Shown here: positions 27,701 to 39,700 of the stretch, piece by piece
How the letters are laid out: the number at the start of each line of letters is the position of its first letter
Numbering within the stretch: the stretch's first letter is position 1
Assembly (NCBI GenBank): GCA_024362935.1
Contig: JANCRA010000005.1
Location: 22,962,235 to 23,026,234 of the forward strand
Source of the DNA: Setophaga petechia
Lineage: Eukaryota > Chordata > Aves > Passeriformes > Parulidae
DNA: 64,000 bases
Reading direction: 5' to 3'
Program-made: the position numbers and the translations under genes
The notes under the pieces: model-generated
The model's database searches: none
The model's input: the letters and a program-made list of their open reading frames with translations, nothing else
What the model was told of the DNA's origin: nothing

Positions 27701-30700
27701 AAGGTATTTCTTACTTTCACTTTGACTTCCATTTCTTCAAGTTCCTGAAGTAACTCTTCATTTTCCAATAGTGATGAGCCTAAGTTTTGCTTCTGAAAGT
27801 AATCTCTGATGTTTTTCTTATACCAAGATGTAACCTAATTAAATAACAAAAAGAACTCAGTGAGAAGTTTGAGAAGTTATTGTCCATTTAAAAAAATACG
27901 TACAAGGCAGTTTAATTTAAAAAAAAAGCTCATATTTTCATTCCTTTCATTGTTCATTCCTCATGTTAATGCTTCTATTTAAATCCTTACATTTGTGTCA
28001 TAACAAATGCAGAAGGAAAGGACTAATACCAAAGTAAGCACACAGTGGATATATATGACAAAACAGACAAAAATGTATTCATCAAGTATGACCATATTGT
28101 AAATTAACACAGTAAAAGAAGAATCAGGGTACGGCCATGTATAGAATAAATGCATGGGGTTTGATACCATAAAGATGTTGTACATTCTCCTTTGACAGAG
28201 AGTAACTTAAATACTTGCATATAGTAAATATAAATACTACAAATTTGAGTACTTCTGACCAAATAGAACCTCTCCATCCCTGGCTTGAAAAAACCAGTAA
28301 AGATAATGGGATACTATTGCATAGAATAATCTTATGTAGATTGACAGATTTATTACATCTTATAAACCTCTTTAGCAAGTATGTGCAGAAAGCACACGCA
28401 GTATACAATTAAATCTTCTAAATTCCACAAAATTACTTGCATTTATATCTGCTTGATTCATAGCAGGTACCTCTCACTTTCTTAGTAAACAACACATGGT
28501 AAGAATTCTTGAGTGAAGCTCCACATTTTAAAATAGTATCCACAATTAGTTATCGGTATCAGGAAGACTTCCTGCAATATTTCCAGTCTGGAAAATCACC
28601 ACTATACTTAGATCATAGTCAGCATACTAAGAATTTCTGTACTCTAGGTACTACAGATTTTAATAGCCCTCTAGAGATTTTTTGTTGTTATTGTTTTATC
28701 TGCTTATGTAGAATCATGCTATTTTTAATAAATTTAAGCAATTTAAAAAAATGAAAAAAAATCTTTAAAATACTTTGGAAGTATTTTCAGTTACACATAA
28801 AAAATGTTCACATTATGAGTCCAAGAGACCTAGGGAAGTAAGGAAATTATTTTACTACTAAGCTTTCATTTCTTGAGTATATCTTTCAGATGTGTACTTA
28901 GTCACTGAAACATGTTTCCTGGAAGCACATATTCACTGAATATTTACAATGGATTCATAAAAAAAAAAAAAAATGGAGTGGACAAGAAAAACTGTGCTAA
29001 AAGGGAAATGAAAATTTATTTACAAATTAGGGCTGGGGGGGTTTTATCATGTATCTGTTTAGCAAAGCAAACCAGTAATTCTGTAATGTTAGGCAGAGAA
29101 AGAAATAATTTTTTAACCCTGTTATAGCAAAGTGTTCACCCCTTTACCACTTGGCAATATTCCTTTCCATTACAGTGAGTTTGATCAGCTGGCTTCCACT
29201 ACAGGTAATAACTCTGAGTGATTTCATTGTGCTAACTTAGATCTGAAGGAAAGGCTGAGAATTCTTAATTTGCTTTATAAGCATGAAACCCGCAGAATTT
29301 CACTTTCAGTGTTTTTGCTGAAGGTATGGGAAAGGACACAAGGTGAACACAGCTGTTTGAAAAAGACAGTGGTTTTCCTTGATTGGTCGAAATCTAAAAT
29401 CACTCCTGTTTTTCAAGAATCAGATTTTATCTTTTGTTTGCAATAATTATTGGCTAGATTAATTACTTTTTTCTTCCAAAGATAAGTAATTATGCATAAA
29501 ACAGGCCAATCTGCCTTTGATTTTCATTAATGAAAGAGATATTAGAAAATATGCTGCTGACACTTTCATAAAGGAATCTACGTAAAATAAATACGCTTTC
29601 ACACATTGAAAATTCTGAAAAAGAAATATGTTACAATCATGACTATCAGATCATCACATTCCAGTTAGAGATCAAAGGGAGATGTTGCATTTTCAGTCTT
29701 TAATAACCTGGTTGTAAGGGATAAATAACACATAGATTGTGCATCCTTCTAGACTACTACATTGCCTAGCAAAACAGAAGCAACACGAAGAACAAAAAGC
29801 CACTCTTAGATTCAATAGAGCAGAGCAGGTCTCCAGTACTCTGCTTTCTCTGTATCCCCTTAATTCCCACTGACATCAGTCAAACATTCAAAAGTTAGGA
29901 TTTCCTCAAACAGAAGTAGCCCAGAAATATAGGCCTAATAAATATATTTAAGCTCCTTTTCTGTTTGTACTGTAAAACAGTTGCTAGGCTGTTTTCTATA
30001 TTACGATTTCCCTTGATACTGTTTGTGTTACCTGGGTCTCCTGTTGGTGCCACAAACAAATTTGCAGAACCTGCTCCAGCCCTTGGCGCTGATGTCTGAG
30101 GAATTTGTCCAGCTGCCGCCTCCTGTCCTGCAGCATCTCGAGGAGATTGTCAATCTTCAAGCAGCTGCTGTGGGCTCCTTGAATCAGCTCTGGATTTGCA
30201 TTTGGCCCCTCGCATTTGAATTCTTCTATGAATTGAGTTAGGTCATGGCTTTTGTTTAAAAGAGCAAAAGACTTCTCCAGAAGTTCTGTAAGAACAGAAT
30301 TTCATCAGGAGAAAACCCAGGGTGCTTTGTGATTCTAGTACCATGTTTCAAATATTACTCAAGTATCTTTCAAACTATCTATTTGCATACACAAGCGCAA
30401 TGTATTTTCATGCATTGCAAGAACATGAATGCTTACTTTAGGAGATATATATATATGCTAAGATATTTCAATTTGGACAGCTCTTATGTAAACCTACAAA
30501 GGTACAATGGTGTATGCACAAACATATACACACACACATACTATGGTGTACTGAGAGTCATCAAAACAAAACCCAGAGATGTCATTGTTTTTTCAAAACT
30601 GAGTTCTTTTTGATGGTTTCCAAACCTGTGGGTAAGCTGACGAGGAATTTTCTACCCTGCTTCCCATGTTGGTCAGTACCCTCTGCAGTTTTTCACTAGT

Positions 30701-33700
30701 GATGCAACTAGTGAGGCAAAGCACCCTAAATCCCCTCTTTTCACAAACAGCACTCAAGGAAGAAACAGCGTGGGAGGCCTCTAGTTCTTTGTTCCCTAAG
30801 GGCTAACAAGAAAGATTAGTTGCCATGAGCTCAGTGCAACAAGCCTGTCCATTTTGCTTCTTGCCTTCCAGAAAAGTGGTATTAATCAGAAATGTTTAAT
30901 TTTGGTCCAATCCAAAATTGAACACACATAGAAATGCATAAACAAATCTATTTCATAAGTTTTCTTTTTTTTTTATTCCATTCTGGAGTGCAGTTGTGAT
31001 TTTTTGGTTTTGTTTTTTTAATTCCTGAGTGATAAGCATTTATGATAAACTACTTATCAGATATTGGTAGAGCCAATACTTGGTCAGGGTTGTATTTTCA
31101 CCCACCTTTCTTTGGAGCGGATAGAGAGTATTCTTCTTGCAGAAAGCAGTGTTTTTTATCAAATAACCCAATATCAGCTTTCAAAATTCTCATTTTATTT
31201 TAGGGTAGAATAAGAAGTCAATAAATTGCAGCCACTTTCCTCCATCTAAGAGAAGGCTTATTGCCATCAAAGCAGACTTTGTCTGACAAATAATTTCATC
31301 TGATCCTTACAGTTATAGACTGTCTTTTCAGCAGTAAATTGCTGCCAGATACTTCAAGTTTAAATTGATATGCAGCGAGCACTTTCCTCCCCGAAGATCT
31401 ATTTGGAAGACCCAAACCCCATATTAATGTTACCCAAGTTTGATTCTCTATTCAGCCTCCCAGGTAGAATACCTGTTGTTCAAGGTAGCTAAAACCGTTT
31501 TAGCTAGTGCTCCACTAGTGAAAGATAAAGTATGACTGATATTCTGCCAAGTTTAATTTAAAAATTTGATTAAAATTACAAAGACGAGTCTTAAGACTTA
31601 TAAAAAAATGCAGAATGATATGGAACTGCAAAGGTGTCTGAAGTAGCCATACAATGAGATTAGTTCCAAGAACTTTTTTCTCTTTTTGATTTGAACGTGC
31701 CCCAAGATAGTAGAAGGTGCTTCACATGAAAGCTTGAAAAGAACTCATGTGAAAGAAACATTATGGGCAAGGGTATGTCCAGGAAAGTTGTTGAAGGTGA
31801 GATGCAAGGGCTAGCTTGAAACCAGGAGTCTCACATCTTTCATCAAGTCTGCTAAAATCTATCTCACTTTTATATTTTTCCAAACAGAATATTTGTGTAT
31901 TTGTTATAAGATTTTTTTTTAATACACACAGAAAGAATAAAATTATTCCCTCAAGAAATCAGCACACAACCACATGCTGTCAGGAGTGGAATTCTGTTTG
32001 TACCTTTTGTATGATGCTCTTGTTGCTGAAGAAGTTCTCTCAAAGAGTCAATATTATCGAACTCTTGAGCATTATTCAGGAAATCTTCAACTTGGTCAAT
32101 TTTAACAGCAAACTGCATTAAGGAAACAAAGGATATCAAGAAGCACAAAGTAATTTTGTTTTGCATAACTACATCATAATCTCTGTGTTATTGGGAAAGT
32201 TCAAGAGAATTTGCAAATTCTTGGAGAAAGGCATTTTTAGGGACTGCCAGATAACAGATGCTTTCTGGCCTCTATGCACCTTCTGAGTTGTTTTTTTCTT
32301 TCAAGTATTGATTGATTGAAAGATTTTAGTTGACACAATCAGTAATACAGTTTGCCACTTAGTTAATAATCTTTCCTACAAAGCCTTATGCCAAATCTAA
32401 TTTTTTTGTATAATACACATTATCAGGACAAAATAATTAGTAGATTGTTGAAATTGGACTTAGGGCAGTTAGTAATTTCTTCTGCAACTTATAGGCGGCA
32501 ATGGTATACTACAGAAACAAAATTATCAGTGAGAATTATTAAACTCTTCAAGTTCCAGGATGTGGAGACATTGATCATGAGGCTACAGAGAGTGGACAAA
32601 AACCTGCAGGGTATGGAATCTGTCTCTTCTTTGGCTCCCTGTGTGTATCACTGAATTAGGATAATAAATGGGTAAACAGGGATCACACAGCTTTTCTTTT
32701 TTTAGTGTCCATCTGTACACCAAAGTCTCAAATAAAGCACTGTCAAGTTAGACTAAAGTTTGCTTTATGTAACTACAATACCTTAAGGATATTTTGGTGT
32801 AAAACTTTCAGAGACCATTCATCAGTGTGTATTAGTGAAGGCACCTGAGAATAAGTTCTTTCAATCCCAAATAATTTTAATCATAAGAAATGAAAGCTAT
32901 TCTGCAGAATGTCCACAGCCACTGAAATACATATTTTAGGGTTTGGTCCAGTTCCACATTTTACTGGCATTTTCTGTCAAGTACAAATTTGGGAGACGTT
33001 GTGACTAAAATATTTCTTAAAGTCTACATGGCATTTCGTTCAGCTTCATCCTGTACTATCTGAAAGGTGGAAAAGGAAGGATCCCAAGGAAGGATCCTAA
33101 TTTAATTTTCTTTTTTGCCTCAACATTTAGGAATACAATGAACAATATAAAATACATTGAAATTACAGTGGTCAGAGTACTTGTGAGAGGAGGGCAGCTT
33201 CAAATTAACCGTTATTTGATTTAAATACAAACCTCCAGAGCGTTTTCAAAGAACACTGAAGTAAGTTCCAAAAGTGCCTGTCGCTTCTCTAACATAATGA
33301 TAAGGGCATCCCATGCATCCCCAAGGGTCTTTGCCATGGCATCATAAACCTGCCTCTTCTCTTTGTTCTCCTCTGCAACCTTGTCTGCTTCCTGCAGCAG
33401 GTCCCATACCTTGTCTTCCAAAGCCTGAGAAGGAAATATACCAAAACAAAACAAACATAAGAAATCTGTACACAAAACCCAAAACACTGTGCTGATACTG
33501 GTGTCAGGTTATCTTTACTGTGGGTCTGTACAGCAGCCACAAACCTTCTACTCCTGCTTATTTCCAGTTCATAAGTTTCTGATGACTACAGTGCAATCCA
33601 GGTAAGAGTGGTTTGAACATAAACACATACTCTCCAAAACCTCACCTAAGTTATGTTTCAAGTTCAGCTTGCTGCACTGCTCAAGCTGGCCACCAAATAA

Positions 33701-36700
33701 TAATGCTCTGTTGCCAAAATAATTTTTCTGTTTCATTCCTCTTGTTAATCTCACCAGAGGAAGGATAACTGCTGGCCATTTCCAGTTTATGTTACAAATT
33801 GTTAGTGTGTCAGAAAAATTGATTAAGATTTGTTCTGTGTTCTTCCCAACCCCCATCTTGGGTTTTATCGTGAGCATGAATTAATGAAATGTCACTTTTT
33901 TTGTTATTAGAGGTGCTACCACATGAATATGGAATATGAAAATAAATTTTTATTAGGCAATTCAAATGGCCATTCATGTACTACTTGATAAAAAGTTGAT
34001 AACCAACTCTAAGAGAAGCCTTTATGATGTTTCCTTCTTGATGAGGCATAAAATTGTTACACGCATAACAACTCAGTAAAAGCAGTGGCATTCATTAGTC
34101 ATCCAACATGGGATATTATTAACATTCTAGACCAGCTCTGTAACAAGTATAACAGGAATTAAATGAGTATATGAGATATTGATAGTCTCTTTACTAACTC
34201 AACATGTTAATATCAGTTAATGAGAAGTCATTATAGTCATGACAATGCTGATATTAAAAAAAGGGTTAAAATATTCCCAGAATGTTACATCCAAACTGCT
34301 TGTCGCTACAAGGTTAATTTTACCAAAATATCAGACCACTTTCACAGCTGCTCTGAATACACTGTAGAAAACCAGATGACATCTGAGGTAGTTCCATGTG
34401 GAATTTCTTGGCAAAAACTAGTTTTCAAAGAGCTGACTATTTTATATTTTGAAATAAAACTAGCAGTGCTTTTATCATAATATTAAATCAGCTCCAACAT
34501 ATCTAAAAGACATTTCAAATGCTAAATCTTTCCTAACTGTGCAAGACTAATGCTACACAAATGGAATAGGATCCAGAAGTAGATTTTCTTCTTTTAGAAG
34601 CCTTTTTTCTAAACAGATTGTTAATTACCATTTATCCCTGACAAGTAGACACTGTTTTCTGGTAATTGATTAGCTGTGTGAGATAGCTAATCCCTAAGAC
34701 ACAGAGAAAACTGTAATATTCTTCAAAGGTTATCAGTCATGCTTCCTGCACCTTTTTAAATTCAGTTACTATGAGCTGAATTCAAATCCAGCCAAAGAAA
34801 ATTAGAAGGTTAAAGCAAACCAAACGGCTGCATTTAAAGAAATACAAAACTGGCATGCATAAAATTACAAAAAAAAACCCAAAAAAACCCCTATGAAACT
34901 GTTCATGTATAATAGTCTTTTAGTGTTTAGAACTGATTAATGGAACTTTTCAAATGCCAAAAAAAAAAATCTATTTAAGTTTTTTTAAAAACTTAATTTC
35001 TAGCTTGGATTTAATATGGTTCACTCATTTAAAACGGGTGTGTATTTTATTGCCTTCAAATAATAGCTCCTGTAATGCTACAAAAAACCTTAATATAGTA
35101 TCACAAGAGTTGTCATGTTGTCTGTTTCCTCAACAACAGAAAAAGTTATATTTCGAGAAGACAGACTAACAAAAAAAGAAGAGAGAAACATTTTACAGGA
35201 AGCTACTCTTTGTTTGAGAAACAGTTCAAATACCTAAGATGGTCAGAGTGATATTAAGGTATTATTGCCTTGAGTTTAAAATTATGCTTCCCACAACTGT
35301 CAAAGCCACTAGTTACTGAGAACTTTCAAAAAAATTATCAACTATGTTAGTTTCTATATACTACATACGTGAATACTTTATTTTTAAATTAAGTAGACTG
35401 GTACTACTGGTTTTCTATTTTTTAATCTTTGAAATATAACCCTTTTATCAACACAGAGCCAAGGAATAACTTGGACAGGACACTTCAGGTCATCTGTCTA
35501 ACCCCTTGCTCTAGTTACTCAAGGACTTCTTAGCCCATGAAGTCTTAAATATCCCTAACAATGGAAATTCCAGAACTTTTCTGCACAACCTGTTCTAGGA
35601 TGAACTCATTTTTGTGGTCAAACTTTTTTCCCTAATATCCAATCAGTATTAAGAGAAAAAACGTATTTCCATCCAAAAAATGATGATTTATGGAAAACAG
35701 AGTATTTCACAGAAATCTGAATTTTAGTGAGGTTTTTATCAATTGAGTGAACTTAGCAGAGCTTTCCAGTGAAGACTTAAAATTATTTCAAACACTTGTG
35801 GAATCTCATGTTTCATTCCCTGTGAGCACAAAAACCCGGAAGAGTAGAGTTCTCTTTGGACTCTGAGAAGCTGGAATGAGGCTTGACAACACAAGGAATG
35901 CCTAGCATGTAGTCAAAAAGGAGCTCATGCAAACATGCAGCTTCTGTTGCGGTCAATAAAACCATGTCAAAAAAGCATTGCTCTGAAAACCACAGACCAA
36001 TTTCACTTTCTATTTAATATCTATGATATGTCTAATTCTACCACACCAAAAGAAGAGCACTGGTGGTTTAAAGGGAGCAATGCTGTGGTTCAGATGGACT
36101 GAAGGGATACTGGGTGGATGCAATCCCAGGCCTGCAGCAGGAATGCTCCCTGCCTGGTGATGCAGCTGCTGTGCAGCCACAGCTCTCCCCCTACTCCTTC
36201 TCAGGGTACATTTGCCTCTGATATTGCAGCTAAGACAGAAAAGTCTTTTGCATAAGTTGTGTTGGATAGTACAACTTTTGTATTAATTTATTCACAGTCC
36301 ATTAATAGGGTACTTTTCCTTCTGTTAAAAGAGCAAGGAATGAGAGGGGGAAGTTCTCTTTTGCCTTTCCTGAGCTGTTGTACACTGACTACATAACTTG
36401 GAATTTTCAGAGGTGTAAACTTCCCTCCCATTCTCTTAGCACTGAGATGCTGCTAAAATTAACCTTAAGTTAATGCTAAAAGGCAGTGCTGGGATTATAC
36501 AACACAGTTGTTAATTTGAAGCCCAGAAAATAGTCATAAAGCTACCTGGAGACAAATACTATTTTGGTGGGAATTTTGTTCATACAAATATTGAAATTGA
36601 TGAGTGAGATGAATTAACAATGAAAAAAAATATTTATTACATTTGAATTTTCCTTTTTTTTTTTTTTTTTAATAACTTGCAAAAGTCAGCTCTGGTTTGA

Positions 36701-39700
36701 TAAAAATGCAGCTGAACATTGCTGTTGATTGTACTGTTGGGCACCTCAACAATTACTTGCCAATAATTCAAAAAATATTAACAAATAATTTCTTCCCTAA
36801 CAAAATTACTGAAAATAAGCTTTTTGAAAATATTTTTGCTTGAAATAACTGGAAGGCTTATTTAAAATATATCAAATGCAAAAAATGAGGCTATTATAGT
36901 AGTGCTTTTTGAAGAATGTAATTTTCTAATTTTTTTCTCTTGGCTATTAGCATATAAATTGATATTTTGCAATTTATGCTCTGTGAATTAAAGTAAATAA
37001 AATAATTAGGAGCAATCCTCAGATTTATAAGCCAAATTAATAACAATGATGGTTTTAAACTTAAGTTTATGGGCTAGAGTCTCTTCACTTTTGTGGCTGT
37101 TCTGCCACAGTCTCTCTCATGATAAAAACCAGAACTTTGGAAGCGAACCAAGAATGCCTTATTGGGAATTTTAACATTTTTATGGACACACACATACACA
37201 CACACTTCTTTTTTTTCCCAGAAGATCCAATGAGTTTTAATAGTGAGACGTCCAAGCACTAAGAAATCATATTATCTCCCAGTAGAGCTTCTCTTGGAAA
37301 CAACAGGAGAATGGCAGAGAAATGTCTATGCAAAGTGCAATCTATATCATTTTGCCTCCTGGAAATTTTGTCTCAGGTTTTATAGGTTTGATTCTTCTCA
37401 TTTTTCTTTTTAAATTATGAAAAATGAGACATCCATATGTACATATACATATTTCCAGAACATATAAACCTGCTGAAAGTTACCTAAAAAAGGATGAATC
37501 AGATATTGGGAAAGATATTTCCATGAAATCACAGCAGTTGATGGTTTCAACAAAACTGGTGCTGCTGATATGGTCTGATTTAGCAAAACAGAATATAATA
37601 GCTTAGAATCAGAACCTATTAGTGAGACTACTGAGGGGAATTTTAATTGGATGCAAACCTTGTATACATGTTCTCTGTTTAGTCTCAGTTTTAATCTTTC
37701 CGATTCAACATGTATTCTTTCAACTCTATTAAAAATAACATCTGTTTCCTAATCCATAAACATTTGCAGTGGGGCCCTTTTCAAAACTTGTGTTCTGGTG
37801 GTTTTTTTTTTTAAGTAATGGGGTGTTCCCAATTCCTAAATTTAATGGAACAAATGTAAATCAGTTATGAATACACTAGAGTACATTCTGTCAAAGCAAT
37901 TTATCTTGGATATCTTTTCTCCTACAGCCCTGAAGACCATACACCAATTTTTTCACTCTAATTCTGAACATTAAAAGAACTTCAAAATTGTTCTAAAAAT
38001 TACTGTTTTCTCTTTCAACAAATCTATTCCAATTGCTGTTTAAAGTACCATCTGCCTTACTAAATGTCAAACTTTTTGTTTGGGCTTTTTTAACCTTGTT
38101 AGCATTGCTAAGTCAAAACCAATTCCCTGAAATACTGAGCTGTATTACATTCCTTTTCCTCTAGCATCAGAAGTACTGAATGTAAACTGATCACTCTGCC
38201 AGATTTTGTCCTTAGTTACACCTGTGAATCTTCAACATATTAAGCTGACAGAAGAATATTTTGATTATAATTTACAATAAATATACTAGGATGAAAATAA
38301 TGAAGTTAAAAAGCAAAAGAGGTGATCAAAACCTAGAATAAGTTTACAGAAGAACATGGAATAATACCAGAATGGACAACTATTCCATAAATTATCTTCT
38401 AAAAGTCCATAGGTTCATCTCTACTGATTCCAAAGATGTATTTAGTGTGAATCATCACACTCTTGCCTTAAGCAGGACAAGTTTCATGATGGAATCATTA
38501 CTTATTCAAGAATTTTTGCCTGACCTGCATAAAAATTTAATTTTGAATTGGGTTAGTCTAATCAGCAAAATTAAGCATATACATATAACGTATGGGTATC
38601 CGTCAGGATTTATTTTCCTTTTTTTTTTTTTACAACAATAAAGAAGAAATGGAGAAACAATTCAAACTGCCTCTTACTTGTCTTCACACAGCTAAGGTAT
38701 AATTCATTATCAAATACTAAGTGGAAAATAATTATTATGAACAATATTTCAAAAACTAAGAATCAAGAAAAAAAACTTCTGGTTTTGGAAAAAAAAGGTT
38801 CATACATAATAAATTTTCCAATCTGATTTGACTTGATAGTAAAATGCTATTTGAAAATTTGTTTTTCTTAAAAAAATGAGAGTTTCTTCAAAAGATGTTA
38901 ATTACACTCGTGGCTTTTTTTTCACTCTTTAATATTTATTTTTGAAAATTAGGAGAAAAATAATCTGCTCCTTCCTGTTATCAGGGTGTAAGAACTCAGC
39001 TAATTCTGAATTGCTCAAACAAGACACAGCAGTTTATTCCAAGAACACCCAAATGTTGCATTAGTGACAATAATGATGAAGCACTTTGCATAAAAAAGGA
39101 AAGCAAAACCACCTCTCTCTAGGATTGGGATATTTTGGTTGGTTTGGGTGTTTGGTGGGTGTTTCCATAATTCTATTCTTCATACTCTTCAAAATCCACA
39201 CAATACAGTGTATTAGCTACATTCTCTGTATGCTGTACTGAATTCCCTCACACTCATTGGATATTTTTAATGATTGGGGAAGCACATAGTCATTGGTATT
39301 AAATCAAATACTTGATCCTATCCAAATCATATTTGTTCTTTCAGATCTCAAGTTTATGCAATCCCCCCAAAAATTAAATAGATAAGTTACTGTTCATAGC
39401 TTCAAAGATGTTAGAGGAATTCATTTGCCTATATATATAAAGTCAACTTACCCTATCAAAATATTAAAACATTTCTTTTTAGGTGACTTCAGACTTCTCT
39501 CAGTGTCAAACACCCACACCTAATAGTATTTGATTCTTTAATGCAAGCCTGTCACTCAGCATCCAAATACCACCGTTCCTATACACTGCTCTTTGGAATG
39601 CCAAAATCTGATTTTAGCACTGTTACTTAACTAAAATATTCCTAGATCAAGACAAGTTGTTTTAATCCTACAGTATCATTCCCAATGCAATTTGCATCAA

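Larger units (their letters stand above)
27835..33232 (-). other. CCDC141 introns 3-5 (excluding exons 4 and 5)
   Basis: Introns 27835-30031, 30286-32003 and 32113-33232. AT-rich; a 13-A run near 28960 and a tandem word ggaaggatcc at about 33070-33100. Nothing else recognised. Confidence 0.7.

Noticed and set aside
30023..30241. Plus-strand ORF of 72 codons
   Set aside because: Shadow of CCDC141 exon 5, which is supported by frame, splice sites and homology on the minus strand.
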